DNA of 64,000 nucleotides from Martelella sp. NC20 (GCF_013459645.1 NZ_CP054861.1:5134001-5198000), one strand, 5' to 3'. Counted from the first letter of the stretch, positions 26,876 to 35,786 are shown. A program made the numbers and translations. The notes: generated from the sequence alone by a model not told the origin.

Positions 26876-27637
26876 ATGAGCGAACCGAAACAGGAAGGCA
26901 CGCAGGCAATCCGCCGCGCCGCCGCGGTATTGCGCCGGGTTGCGGCCGACGCCGACAATGGCACAAACCTGCGCGAGGTCTGCGAGGCGACCGACCTCTC
27001 CCGCTCGACCGCCCATCGGATCATGAAATGCCTGATGGAAGAGCAGTTGCTCGATTACAACGAGAACACGCGGCGCTACACGGTGGGCAATCTCGTCTTC
27101 GAACTGGGCCTCGCCACCACATCGCGACAGACCGAGGTGATGAAATGGCGCGCCCTCATCGATGAACTCGCCCGCCGCTGCGGCGCCACGTCCTATCTGC
27201 TGGCGCGCAGCGGCTATGAAAGCGTCTGCCTCTACAAGGCGGAAGGCTCCTCGGTGCTGCGCGCCATCCCCGTCGAGGTCGGCCAGCGCCGACCGCTCGG
27301 CGTCGGGGCGGCGGCAACCGCGCTCCTCGCCGACACGAGCGAGGCCGAGACGGAGCGCATCCTCGCCGCCATCGCCCCGCATCTTGCCGCGCATTCGCGG
27401 CTCGATACCGCACAGATCCGCCACAACATCGCCGAGGGTCGCAAGACCGGCTTCACCGAAAGCCGCGATTTCGTTGCCGACAATGTCTATGGCCTCGGCA
27501 TGGTACTGCCGACCGGGCAGCACCCGGCCATGCTGGCGATGAGCATCGCCACCCACACCTCGCTCGCCACGCCGCAAAACATTGCAGCCTGGAAGCGCCA
27601 TTTCGATGATCTGCGACAGCAGGCAAGCGCGGGGTAA
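26876..27637 (+). CDS. IclR-family transcriptional regulator
   Basis: A 253-residue regulator. The N-terminal winged helix covers TQAIRRAAAVLRRVAADADN, LREVCEATDLSRSTAHRIMK and CLMEEQLLDYNENTRRYTVG; the C-terminal GAF-like effector domain includes SYLLARSGYESVCLYKAEGS and the end segment GLGMVLPTGQHPAMLAMSIA. I chose the ATG at 26876 because residues before it resemble nothing in the family. Divergent from dctPQM, it probably responds to the transported acid or a breakdown product. Matching 15-bp sites before this gene, before the etf remnant and before the 41384 operon suggest a wider regulon. Confidence 0.9.
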   Translation: MSEPKQEGTQAIRRAAAVLRRVAADADNGTNLREVCEATDLSRSTAHRIMKCLMEEQLLDYNENTRRYTVGNLVFELGLATTSRQTEVMKWRALIDELARRCGATSYLLARSGYESVCLYKAEGSSVLRAIPVEVGQRRPLGVGAAATALLADTSEAETERILAAIAPHLAAHSRLDTAQIRHNIAEGRKTGFTESRDFVADNVYGLGMVLPTGQHPAMLAMSIATHTSLATPQNIAAWKRHFDDLRQQASAG

Positions 27638-27690
27638 CCCCGAACAAGCCGCCGCTCACCAAACTCCCCCAGAATGCGAGCCAATCGTAA

Positions 27691-27705
27691 TCTCATATTG
27701 TGGGA
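27691..27705. promoter_or_regulatory. IclR-type box, site C
   Basis: TCTCATATTGTGGGA, on the opposite strand TCCCACAATATGAGA, lies 151 bases before the etf remnant. It matches site B at 12 of 15 positions when read on the minus strand. Confidence 0.5.
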
Positions 27706-27796
27706 CGCAATAGTCTCATTTCTTTCGTGATTTGTGCTGACTTCATTGACATTCGGCTTTCTCCTTGTGATCAATCGTCAATGGGAAAAAAGTTCA

Positions 27797-27811
27797 TCCC
27801 GTATTTTGGGA
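27797..27811. promoter_or_regulatory. IclR-type box, site D
   Basis: TCCCGTATTTTGGGA has perfect TCCC/GGGA outer arms and lies 45 bases before the ATG of the etf remnant, where a repressor would block the promoter. Confidence 0.5.
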
Positions 27812-27855
27812 TACTCGCGGTCAGCTTTCCCCGCCCGGCCATATGGAGGATAAAC

Positions 27856-28111
27856 ATGAAAATTCTGGTCCCGGTGAAACGGGTTTGCGCCGAACGACTG
27901 GCAGGTCGGCCAGACCGGCAAGGTGGTCGCCCCCGATCTCTACATGGCCTGCGGCATATCCGGCGCGATCCAGCATCTGGCCGGCATGAAGGACAGCAAG
28001 GTGATCGTCGCGATCAACAAGGACGAGGAAGCCCCGATCTTCCAGGTCGCCGATTACGGCATTGTCGGCGACCTGTTCGTGGTTCTGCCGGAGCATGAAA
28101 AGGCGCTTTGA
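27856..28111 (+). pseudogene. etfB-etfA deletion remnant
   Basis: The ATG at 27856, with ribosome site GGAGG, begins [10 protein letters not shown], the invariant N-terminus of the electron-transfer flavoprotein beta subunit. Near 27887 the sequence switches, out of frame, to the C-terminal part of the alpha subunit ([20 protein letters not shown], then [20 protein letters not shown], ending EHEKAL at a TGA). One deletion of well over a kilobase would remove most of etfB and the first two-thirds of etfA. The start codon now reads a meaningless 80-residue frame. The lost ETF would have accepted electrons from the nearby acyl-CoA dehydrogenases, so a working copy must exist elsewhere. Confidence 0.85.
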
Positions 28112-28139
28112 ACAGCAACCATCGGGAGGGAGGCCCACC

Positions 28140-29765
28140 ATGGCAAAACGCATGAAAGTCCAGGAACGTCTCGCCGGGGCGCTGGCGAAGGCTGGCCTCG
28201 GTCCGCTCTTCGGCGTCACCGGCGACGCCAATGTCTATCTGATCGACGCCTTCGTCAGCGGCCATGGCGGCCGCTTCGTCGCGGCAGCCAACGAAGCGGG
28301 CGCGGCGCTGATGGCGCTGGGTCATGCCTCGGTTTCGGGCCGGGTCGGCCTTGCGACCGTGACCCACGGGCCCGCGCTCACCAACACCCTGACGGCGCTG
28401 GCCGAAGGCGTGAAAGCCGGAACGCCGATGGTGCTTCTCGCCGGCGATACCCGCCACGGCGAACGCGAGAACCTGCAGAACATCGCCCAGCGCGACCTCA
28501 TCCTCGCGACCGGCGCCGGGTTTGAGACGATCCACCGGCCCGAGACCGCCGTCGACGATCTTGCCCGCGCGATCCGCCGCGCCGGCGCCGAGCGCCGCCC
28601 GGTCGCTTTCAACATGCCCGTCGATCTTCTCTCAAGCGAGGTCGAGGACGACGCCTGCGAGCTTCGGATCGCCTTGTCCCGCCCCGAAATCACGCCCTCC
28701 GGCGATGATCTCGACAATGCCATCGGCATGATCGCCGCCGCCCGCCGGCCGATCATACTCGCCGGGCGCGATGCCATCGACGATGCCGCCCGCGACGCCC
28801 TGATCCGGCTTGCCGACCGCATCGAGGCGCCGCTTGCAACGACGCTCCGGGCCAAGGGGCTTTTCTCCGGCCATCCCTACCATCTCGGCATCATGGGCAC
28901 GCTCAGCACGCCACAGGCGACCGAGGCGCTGATTTCGAGCGATTGCATCATCGCCTTCGGCGCCGGCCTCAATTTCCACACAACTGCCGAGGGCAGTCTC
29001 GTCGAAGGCAAGCGGGTGATCCAGATCGCGCGCCAGGAAGCCGGGATCGGTCGCGGTCACACCCCGAGCGTCGGCCTCGTCGGCGGCATCGCCGAAACCG
29101 CCGGGCGCATGCTTTACTGGCTGGACGAGGCCGAAATCGCGGGCTCCGGTTTCCGCACCGCCCTTCCCGCCGGCTCGCTCGCGCAACAGCCCGGCCCGAC
29201 GCGTATTTCATCCCCCGGCGACCTCGACTATGTCGACGCCCTGACCCGGCTTGACGCCCTGTTGCCTGAAAACCGGATGCTCGTTACCGATGCAGGCCGC
29301 CACATGGTCAAGGCCATGCAATATCTCGATGTCGAGCATCCCCGGCTCTATGTCCAGACGGCTTCCTTCGGCTCGATCGGCCTCGGCATGGCCGAGGCGA
29401 TCGGCGCGGCGGAAGCGGAGCCGGATCGGCCGGTTGTGCTGACCGTCGGCGATGGCGGTTTCATGCTCGGCGGGCTCACCGAATTCAACACCGCCGTGCG
29501 CCACGGCACCGACCTGATCGTCCTTCTCATGAACGACAATTGCTACGGCGCCGAATATGCGATCCTGCGCGACAAGCAGATGGATACCGCGCTCAGCCGG
29601 TTCGACTGGCCCGCCTTCGCGCCGATTGCCGAGGCGCTTGGCGGGCGCGGCGTCACCATCGAAGGCCCCGACGATTTCGGCCGCGCCGCCGAGGCGATCG
29701 CCAGCCGCGACCGGCCGCTGCTGATCGAGCTCCGCCTCGATCCGGCGAAGATGCCGTTCTGGTGA
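28140..29765 (+). CDS. ThDP-dependent enzyme of the acetolactate synthase-like family
   Basis: A 541-residue ThDP enzyme with the three-domain fold. The N-terminal pyrimidine-binding domain has FGVTGDANVYLIDAFV and the cofactor-activating Glu in FVAAANEAGAALMALGHAS; the middle domain starts about residue 195; the C-terminal diphosphate-binding domain carries the GDG-N30 motif, from GDGGFMLGG to MNDNCYG. Start chosen at 28140 after GGGAGGGAGG. Members decarboxylate or ligate 2-oxo acids, or cleave 2-hydroxyacyl-CoA; I cannot decide between these by reading. It follows the etf remnant by 28 bases and shares its promoter region with two IclR-type boxes, so it may belong to the TRAP substrate pathway. 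Confidence 0.85.
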   Translation: MAKRMKVQERLAGALAKAGLGPLFGVTGDANVYLIDAFVSGHGGRFVAAANEAGAALMALGHASVSGRVGLATVTHGPALTNTLTALAEGVKAGTPMVLLAGDTRHGERENLQNIAQRDLILATGAGFETIHRPETAVDDLARAIRRAGAERRPVAFNMPVDLLSSEVEDDACELRIALSRPEITPSGDDLDNAIGMIAAARRPIILAGRDAIDDAARDALIRLADRIEAPLATTLRAKGLFSGHPYHLGIMGTLSTPQATEALISSDCIIAFGAGLNFHTTAEGSLVEGKRVIQIARQEAGIGRGHTPSVGLVGGIAETAGRMLYWLDEAEIAGSGFRTALPAGSLAQQPGPTRISSPGDLDYVDALTRLDALLPENRMLVTDAGRHMVKAMQYLDVEHPRLYVQTASFGSIGLGMAEAIGAAEAEPDRPVVLTVGDGGFMLGGLTEFNTAVRHGTDLIVLLMNDNCYGAEYAILRDKQMDTALSRFDWPAFAPIAEALGGRGVTIEGPDDFGRAAEAIASRDRPLLIELRLDPAKMPFW

Positions 29766-29771
29766 CGGGCC

Positions 29772-30701
29772 TCAGCGCCCGCAGAATTCCCCAACCGCCG
29801 CCTCGTATTCGGCAACCAGCCGGTCGCAGAGTTCGGCAGCGGGGAGAATATCCGAGATCCCGCCGACGCCCTGACCGGCAGACCAGACCGCCTTCCACGC
29901 TCTTGACTCATTCTTCATGTCGAGCTCGGCATGGGCGGGAAGATGATCGGGGTCGAGCCCCGCCGCAACGATGCTGGGCTTGAGGAAATTGGCATTCACC
30001 CCGGAAATATTGGGGGTATAGACGATATCGGCGGCGGCGGCGGAAACGATCATGTCCTTGTAGGCCGCAGGCACCATCGCCTCGCGCGTGGCGATGAAGC
30101 GGGTGCCGAGATAGGCCATGTCGGCACCCATCATCCGCGCCGCGGCGATATCCCGGCCCGTGCCGAGCGCGCCGGCAAGGATCACCGTGCCCTTGAAGAA
30201 GGAACGGATCTCGCCCAGAAGCGCGAACGGGCTCAGCGCGCCGGCATGGCCGCCCGCTCCGGCGCTAACGGCGATCAGCCCGTCGACGCCCGCCTCCGCC
30301 GCCTTTTCCGCGTGGCGCCGGCTGATGACATCGTGGAACACCAGCCCGCCATAGGAATGCACCGCATCGACGACATCCTTCACCGCGCCGAGCGAAGTGA
30401 TCACCAGCGGCACCTTGTGGGCGACGACCGCGGCGAGATCGGCCTCAAGGCGCGGATTGGTGCGATGGACGATCAGGTTGACGCCATAGGGCGCCGCGCC
30501 GGAAACGCCCTCAAGACGGGCCTCGATCTCGCCGAGCCAGTCGACAAAACCTTGCGTCGAGCGCTGGTTCAGCGCCGGAAACGTGCCCACAAGCCCCGAC
30601 CGGCAGACCTCGACCACGAGATCCGGACCCGATGTCAGAAACATCGGCGCGGAAATGACCGGCAGGCGCAGCCTGCCCTGAAATGCGATCGGCAGTGCCA
30701 T
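29772..30701 (-). CDS. Nitronate monooxygenase-like FMN protein
   Basis: A 309-residue TIM-barrel flavoprotein of the nitronate monooxygenase/2-nitropropane dioxygenase family: LRLPVISAPMFLTSGPDLV at the N-terminus, GLVGTFPALNQRS, VFHDVISRRHAEKAAEAGVD, the phosphate-binding GAGGHAGALSPFALLGEI with the conserved GGHxG, and GADMAYLGTRFIATREA. In acyl-CoA catabolic loci such proteins are common and often have unknown substrates, including enoyl-CoA-type reduction or isomerisation, so true nitronate activity should not be assumed. It ends 6 bases from the convergent ThDP gene and is 3 bases downstream of tetR, with which it is probably co-transcribed. Confidence 0.85.
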   Translation of the reverse strand: MALPIAFQGRLRLPVISAPMFLTSGPDLVVEVCRSGLVGTFPALNQRSTQGFVDWLGEIEARLEGVSGAAPYGVNLIVHRTNPRLEADLAAVVAHKVPLVITSLGAVKDVVDAVHSYGGLVFHDVISRRHAEKAAEAGVDGLIAVSAGAGGHAGALSPFALLGEIRSFFKGTVILAGALGTGRDIAAARMMGADMAYLGTRFIATREAMVPAAYKDMIVSAAAADIVYTPNISGVNANFLKPSIVAAGLDPDHLPAHAELDMKNESRAWKAVWSAGQGVGGISDILPAAELCDRLVAEYEAAVGEFCGR

Positions 30702-30704
30702 GCC

Positions 30705-31349
30705 CTATTCCTTTTCATGAGGCCGGCTGCGCGGGGCAAGACCCACGACCAGCTGGCCGACAACGGCTTTCGCCACGATATCCGCCGGCACCGGCCCTTT
30801 AGGGTCGTACCATTTGGCAATGCCGTTCAACGCGCCGGTCAGCGTGAAAGTCACGAGCCGCGGATCGCCGGGCGCGATCGAGCCGTCGGCCATACCCTCG
30901 GCCACCACGCCACGGATAAACTGATCGATCTCGCGCTTCAGCGCGCGGAATTTCCTGCCGCTTTCCGCCGATAGTTCGTGATCGGAGGTGCGCGAGACGC
31001 ATATGCCGAAATCCTGCGTCATCGTCAGAGCATAGCCCTCCATCAGCGCGACCAGCCGCGAGAGCCCCGACCCCTTTTCGCCGGCAACGGCCTCGGTCGC
31101 GCGCCGGATAGCGCCCAAACCTCGTTCGACGCACTCGAACAGGATGTCATCCTTGGTCGGAAAGTAGTGATAGATCGTCGGCTTGGTGACGTTGAGCCGG
31201 GCCGCGACCTCATCCAGCGAGGTGGCATGGAAGCCGACCTCGTTGAACAGGGCGACCGCCGTTTCAAGCACGGCGTCGCGCTTCTCGCTGCGTCCGCGCT
31301 TTCGTTCCTCCGCCCCGGGCCAGGGCGATTTTGCCGTCGCCTGCGCCAT
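30705..31349 (-). CDS. TetR-family transcriptional regulator
   Basis: A 214-residue regulator. The helix-turn-helix is at about residues 25-65: KRDAVLETAVALFNEVGFHA, TSLDEVAARLNVTKPTIYHY and FPTKDDILFECVERGL. The ligand domain ends with the KWYDPKG segment common in fatty-acyl-CoA-responsive TetR proteins (compare KstR and FadR-type). The ATG at 31349 follows GGAGGTGG; a longer form to 31496 would read through the operator. Divergent from the thiolase operon that starts at 31482, it probably represses that operon and itself through the site at 31421-31444, released by an acyl-CoA. Confidence 0.9.
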   Translation of the reverse strand: MAQATAKSPWPGAEERKRGRSEKRDAVLETAVALFNEVGFHATSLDEVAARLNVTKPTIYHYFPTKDDILFECVERGLGAIRRATEAVAGEKGSGLSRLVALMEGYALTMTQDFGICVSRTSDHELSAESGRKFRALKREIDQFIRGVVAEGMADGSIAPGDPRLVTFTLTGALNGIAKWYDPKGPVPADIVAKAVVGQLVVGLAPRSRPHEKE

Positions 31350-31420
31350 CAGCCACCTCCTGCAGCACATCATTGAGAGCCGGCGCGATATGAGACCGAT
31401 TCCCGCTTGATTTTTCTCTT

Positions 31421-31444
31421 GAGTAGAAACTATACTCATGAGTA
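31421..31444. promoter_or_regulatory. Candidate operator for the adjacent TetR regulator
   Basis: Three alternating half-sites occur here: GAGTA (31421-31425), TACTC (31433-31437), GAGTA (31440-31444). The last two make the perfect 12-base palindrome TACTCATGAGTA. It lies 38 bases before the thiolase start and 72 bases before tetR, an ideal place to control both. Confidence 0.6.
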
Positions 31445-31481
31445 AAGAACTGTCAATTCCGGAGACGAAGGAGGCGCATCC

Positions 31482-32648
31482 ATGGAGACTGATCACGTCG
31501 GCATCGCTATACTTTCAGCCGCCCGCACGCCGATCGGCAGCTTTCAGGGTGCGCTGTCGGGCGAAAGCGCAACCGCGCTTGGCGCCGCCGCCATCCGCGA
31601 GGCCACCCGCCGCGCGGGCATCGCGACGGAGGAGGTCGAGGAGGCCTATATGGGCTGCGTGCTGCCGGCCGGCCTCGGCCAGGCGCCGGCGCGACAGGCG
31701 GCGCTCGGCGCCGGCCTGCCGCTTTCCGTGCCGTCGACCACCGTCAGCAAGGTCTGCGGTTCGGGGATGAAGGCGATCATGCTGGCGGCCGACGGCATCA
31801 AGGCCGGATCGACGACGATCGCCGTCGCCGGCGGCATGGAGAGCATGAGCAATGCCCCCTATCTGCTCGACAAGGCGCGCGGCGGCTACCGCGCCGGCCA
31901 CGGCCGCCTCTACGACCACATGTTCCTCGACGGACTTGAGGACGCCTATGATCGCGGCCGCGCGATGGGCGGTTTTGCCGAGGAAACCGCCACCCATTAC
32001 GGCTTTACCCGGGAAGAGCAGGATGCCTATGCGCTCGCCTCGCTTGAGCGCGCCCGCGCGGCCCTCGCCGAAGGCCGGTTCGTAAGCGAGATCGTCGCCA
32101 TCGGCGCGGTCGCGGAGGACGAGCAGCCCGCGCGCGCCAGGCCGGAGAAGATCCCGCTCCTGAAACCCGCCTTCCGCGAAAACGGCACGGTGACGGCGGC
32201 GAATTCCTCCTCGATTTCCGATGGCGCGGCGGCGCTCGTGCTTGCAAGCCGGACGGCTGCCGAAACCCGCGGACTTTCGCCGCTGGCGCTGATCCGCGGC
32301 GCCGCAAGCCATGCCCAGGCGCCGGCCTGGTTCACCACCGCACCGGTCTTCGCCATCCGCAAGCTCCTCGACAAGGTGGGCTGGACGAAGGCCGATGTCG
32401 ATCTCTTCGAGATCAACGAGGCGTTCGCGGTGGTCGCCATGGCGGCAATGCGCGAACTCGATCTGCCCCACGACAGGGTCAACATCCATGGCGGGGCCTG
32501 CGCGCTCGGCCATCCGATCGGCTGTTCCGGCGCACGGATCGTGGTGACGCTGATTTCGGCTCTGAAACGTCACGGCCTGAAACGCGGCGTCGCGGCGCTG
32601 TGTATCGGCGGCGGCGAAGCGACCGCGCTCGCCATCGAAATCGCCTGA
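31482..32648 (+). CDS. Acetyl-CoA acetyltransferase-type thiolase
   Basis: A 388-residue thiolase. The N-terminal AILSAARTPIGSFQGALSG is typical of AtoB/PhaA enzymes. The nucleophilic Cys is in VSKVCGSGMKAIMLAADGIK (about residue 91), the catalytic His lies in GGACALGHPIGCSGARI, and the second Cys is in AALCIGGGEATALAIE. It is the first of five genes running 31482-38044, opposite tetR. It would cleave or form 3-oxoacyl-CoA; its pairing with a second, FadA-like thiolase suggests two chain lengths or a branched intermediate. Confidence 0.9.
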   Translation: METDHVGIAILSAARTPIGSFQGALSGESATALGAAAIREATRRAGIATEEVEEAYMGCVLPAGLGQAPARQAALGAGLPLSVPSTTVSKVCGSGMKAIMLAADGIKAGSTTIAVAGGMESMSNAPYLLDKARGGYRAGHGRLYDHMFLDGLEDAYDRGRAMGGFAEETATHYGFTREEQDAYALASLERARAALAEGRFVSEIVAIGAVAEDEQPARARPEKIPLLKPAFRENGTVTAANSSSISDGAAALVLASRTAAETRGLSPLALIRGAASHAQAPAWFTTAPVFAIRKLLDKVGWTKADVDLFEINEAFAVVAMAAMRELDLPHDRVNIHGGACALGHPIGCSGARIVVTLISALKRHGLKRGVAALCIGGGEATALAIEIA

Positions 32649-32666
32649 ACGGCGCAAGGAGACACA

Positions 32667-33806
32667 ATGCTGCTTTCGGCTGAACATCTGATGGTCCAGG
32701 ACATGGCGCGGCGCTTCGCCGAGGAGCGGCTGAAGCCCTTCTCCGCCGAATGGGACCGCACGAAGACCTTCCCGCGCGACCGCATCGCGGAGATGGGGCA
32801 ACTCGGCTTCATGGGCATGCTGGTGCCCGAGGAAATGGGCGGATCGCTGACCGATCTCATCGCCTATGCCGTGGCGCTGGAGGAGATCGCCGCCGGAAAT
32901 GGCGCGCTTTCGACGGTCATGAGCGTCCACAACTCCGTCGGCTGCGGCCCGATCCTGAAATTCGGCAGCGATGCCCAGAAAGAGCGTTTCCTGAAGCCGA
33001 TGGCGCGGGGCGAATTGCTCGGCGCCTTCTGCCTGACCGAGCCCCATGCCGGCTCGGATGCCGCGGCGCTGAAGTGCCGTGCCCGGCGGGTGGGCGAGCG
33101 CTACGTCCTTTCCGGCACCAAGCAGTTCATCACGTCGGGCAAGAATGCCGATATCGCGATCGTGTTCGCCGTCACTGATCCGGACGCCGGAAAACGCGGA
33201 ATTTCCGCCTTCATCGTCCCGACCGACACGCCCGGCTACCGCGTCGCACGGATCGAGGAGAAGCTCGGCCAGAACCTTTCCGACACCGCCCAGATCGCCT
33301 TTGACGATCTCGAACTCGATGCCTCTCTGCGCCTGGGCGACGAGGGCGAGGGCTATCGCATCGCCCTTGCCAATCTCGAAGGCGGGCGCATCGGCATCGC
33401 CGCGCAATCGGTCGGCATGGCGCGGGCAGCGCTTGAGGCAGCACTTGCCTATGCCGGCGAGCGGACAAGCTTCGGCAAGCCGCTTCACGCCCATGGCGTG
33501 ATCGCCGCAAGGCTTGCCGACATGGCAACAGAGATCGAAGCGGCGCGGCAACTCGTGCACCATGCGGCCGCACTGCGCGGGGCGGGCGAGCCGGCGCTGA
33601 AAGCCGCCTCCATGGCCAAGCTCTTCGCCTCGGAAATGGCCGAGCGGGTCGCCTCGGAGGCGCTGCAGATCCACGGCGGCTATGGCTATGTCACCGATTT
33701 TCCGGTCGAGCGGATCTATCGCGACGTTCGCGTCTGCCGGATCTACGAGGGCACCAGCGACATCCAGCGCATGGTCATCGCCCGCGAGATCATCAGCGGG
33801 CGATGA
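32667..33806 (+). CDS. Acyl-CoA dehydrogenase (short-chain type)
   Basis: A 379-residue classical homotetrameric-type acyl-CoA dehydrogenase. It has MVQDMARRFAEERLKPFSAE at the N-terminus, AFCLTEPHAGSDAAALKCRA for flavin binding, FITSGKNADIAIVFAVTDPD, and near the C-terminus IHGGYGYVTDFPVERIYRDV with the catalytic base in CRIYEGTSDIQRMVIAREI. Butyryl-, isovaleryl- and 2-methylacyl-CoA enzymes share this layout; the subtype is undecided. It follows the thiolase by 18 bases with an AAGGAG ribosome site. Electrons would go to an ETF encoded elsewhere. Confidence 0.9.
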   Translation: MLLSAEHLMVQDMARRFAEERLKPFSAEWDRTKTFPRDRIAEMGQLGFMGMLVPEEMGGSLTDLIAYAVALEEIAAGNGALSTVMSVHNSVGCGPILKFGSDAQKERFLKPMARGELLGAFCLTEPHAGSDAAALKCRARRVGERYVLSGTKQFITSGKNADIAIVFAVTDPDAGKRGISAFIVPTDTPGYRVARIEEKLGQNLSDTAQIAFDDLELDASLRLGDEGEGYRIALANLEGGRIGIAAQSVGMARAALEAALAYAGERTSFGKPLHAHGVIAARLADMATEIEAARQLVHHAAALRGAGEPALKAASMAKLFASEMAERVASEALQIHGGYGYVTDFPVERIYRDVRVCRIYEGTSDIQRMVIAREIISGR

Positions 33807-33830
33807 CCCGGAAGAAAAAGGAAGAGTGCC

Positions 33831-34619
33831 ATGACCGGAGAGCCTCCCGTTCTCACCGTCTTCGATCCCTCGACCGGCATCGCCCGCATCACCTTCAACC
33901 GGCCGGAAAAGCTGAATGCCATCGACCAGAAGACGGCGGAGGCCTTCCGCGACGCCGCCGAATGGGCAGCCACCCGCGCGGGGCTGCGGCTCATTCTCCT
34001 GGATGCGACCGGCCGCGCATTCGTTGCCGGCGGCGACATAGAAACCTTTGCCGATCCCCGATCGGCGCCAGCCGCGATCGACCGGCTGCTCGCGGCGATG
34101 AATGCCGGGCTTCTGACGCTGAGAAAAGCGCCGGCGCCGCTTGTCACCGCGGTTCAGGGCATGGCCGCCGGCGCGGGCTTTGCGCTCGCGCTTTCCGGGG
34201 ATCTGGTTTTCGCGGCGCGGTCCGCCCGCTTTGCCGTTGCCTATACCCGCCTCGGCGGTACGCCCGATTGCGGCCTCACCCATGCGCTTTCACGCCGCAT
34301 CGGCCCGGCCCGGACGGTGGAAATGCTGATCAACGATGCCACCCTCGATGCGCCGGCCGCTGCCGCCATGGGCCTCGTCACCGAAGTGCTCGACGATGAC
34401 GGCTTTGCCGCGGCGGTCGCAGCGCGCGCCAGCCGCCTTGCTGGCGGCCCGACGCGGGCTTTTGTCGCCGCCCGCGACCTGCTCGACCGGGAACGCTCCT
34501 TCGAAGAGCAGATCACGCGTGAGCGGCAGGCCTTTATCGCGGCCGCCGGCAGCGCCGATTTCGCGGAAGGCGTTGCAGCCTTTCGCGCACGCCGCGCCCC
34601 GCGCTTCGAGGGACAATGA
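33831..34619 (+). CDS. Enoyl-CoA hydratase/isomerase family protein
   Basis: A 262-residue crotonase-fold protein: RITFNRPEKLNAIDQKTAEA, the oxyanion-hole segment GRAFVAGGDIETFAD, and VQGMAAGAGFALALSGDLVF for the second oxyanion loop. At the position of the two catalytic glutamates the sequence reads FAVAYTRLGGTPDCGLTHAL, so the usual Glu residues are not evident (Thr and Asp occur). It could therefore be an isomerase or another crotonase activity rather than a hydratase. Third gene of the 31482 operon. Confidence 0.85.
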   Translation: MTGEPPVLTVFDPSTGIARITFNRPEKLNAIDQKTAEAFRDAAEWAATRAGLRLILLDATGRAFVAGGDIETFADPRSAPAAIDRLLAAMNAGLLTLRKAPAPLVTAVQGMAAGAGFALALSGDLVFAARSARFAVAYTRLGGTPDCGLTHALSRRIGPARTVEMLINDATLDAPAAAAMGLVTEVLDDDGFAAAVAARASRLAGGPTRAFVAARDLLDRERSFEEQITRERQAFIAAAGSADFAEGVAAFRARRAPRFEGQ

Positions 34620-34652
34620 GATTTCAGGATGGATTCAATGGAGGTAAAACCG

Positions 34653-35786
34653 ATGACCGAGGCTTATATCGCGGGCTATGTACGCAGCCCGTTCACATTC
34701 GCGCGCAAGGGCGCGCTGGCCGGCGTCCGGCCGGAAGCGCTCGGCGCTCATGTGATCCGCGCGCTTCTGGAGCGCACCGGCGCACCCGGCGACGAAATCG
34801 AGGACGTGATCTGGGGCTGCGCCTTTCCCGAGGGCGAGCAGGGGCTGAATATCGGCCGCGTTACCGGCCTTGAGGCCGGGCTGCCGGTGACCACCTGCGG
34901 CATGACCGTCAACCGCTGGTGCGGCTCCTCGATCCAGGCGGTGCAGATCGCCTCCGGCATGCTGATGATGGGCGCGGGCGATGCCTTCATTGCCGGCGGC
35001 ACGGAATGCATGTCGCGCGTGCCGATGATGGGCTTCAATCTCCTGCCGCCGCCAGGCTGGAGCAAGGATGCGGTCGATGACTTTGTCAGCGTCGGGCTGA
35101 CGGCCGAGCGCGTTGCCCGCGAATGCCATGTGAGCCGCGCGGAACAGGACCTCTTTGGCTATCAGAGCCACCAGAAGGCGCTTGCCGCAAGACGCGCCGG
35201 ACGTCTCGAAAGCGAGATCGTGCCCTTTGCCACGGCCGACGGTCTCGTTTCGGACGACGGCTGCGTGCGCGACACCCCGCTTGAAAAGATGGCCGAACTG
35301 AAGCCGGTGTTTGTCGCAGGCGGCTCGGTGACGGCGGCCACATCCTCGCCGACGACCGACGGCTCGGCTGCCGTTCTGGTCTGCGGCGAGGCCTTCCTGA
35401 AACGCCATGGACTTTCCCCGCTCGCCCGGGTCGCGGGCTTTGCCGTCTCCGGTTGCGAACCGGGGGTGATGGGGCTCGGGCCGATCGGCGCGTCACAAAA
35501 GGCGATGGCGCGCGCCGGACGGACGATCGCCGATATCGGCGTCATCGAGATGAACGAGGCCTTCGCCTCCCAGGCCGAGGCCTCGCGCCGGGCGCTCGAC
35601 ATCAACCCGGAAAAGCTCAACCGCGATGGCGGGGCGATCGCGCTCGGCCATCCGCTCGGCGCGACCGGGGCAAGGCTCGTCGGCAAATGCGCCACGCTCC
35701 TGAAGCGTGACGGCGAACGCTACGGCCTGGCCACCCAGTGCATCGGCGGCGGTATGGGCATCGCCATGGTGCTGGAGGCAGCATGA
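34653..35786 (+). CDS. Acetyl-CoA C-acyltransferase (FadA-like thiolase)
   Basis: A 377-residue thiolase. The start at 34653 (MTEAYIAGYVRSPFTFARKG) is preceded by GGAGGT at 7 bases, so the upstream in-frame ATG at 34629 is less likely. Catalytic Cys is in TVNRWCGSSIQAVQIASGML, the His in NRDGGAIALGHPLGATGARL, and the second Cys in ATQCIGGGMGIAMV. This resembles the beta subunit partner of fused hydratase/dehydrogenase enzymes, and indeed its stop overlaps the start of the bifunctional gene, so it is likely the final thiolytic step of this chain. Confidence 0.9.
   Translation: MTEAYIAGYVRSPFTFARKGALAGVRPEALGAHVIRALLERTGAPGDEIEDVIWGCAFPEGEQGLNIGRVTGLEAGLPVTTCGMTVNRWCGSSIQAVQIASGMLMMGAGDAFIAGGTECMSRVPMMGFNLLPPPGWSKDAVDDFVSVGLTAERVARECHVSRAEQDLFGYQSHQKALAARRAGRLESEIVPFATADGLVSDDGCVRDTPLEKMAELKPVFVAGGSVTAATSSPTTDGSAAVLVCGEAFLKRHGLSPLARVAGFAVSGCEPGVMGLGPIGASQKAMARAGRTIADIGVIEMNEAFASQAEASRRALDINPEKLNRDGGAIALGHPLGATGARLVGKCATLLKRDGERYGLATQCIGGGMGIAMVLEAA

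Noticed and set aside
29772..30701. Naming this protein a true nitronate monooxygenase
   Set aside because: The fold and FMN motifs are clear, but the family contains many members with other or unknown substrates, and the acyl-CoA context does not suggest nitroalkanes.
31515..34283. A minus-strand open frame of about 920 codons
   Set aside because: It is antisense to a thiolase, an acyl-CoA dehydrogenase and a hydratase with clear motifs. It has no family features and arises from GC-rich codon bias.
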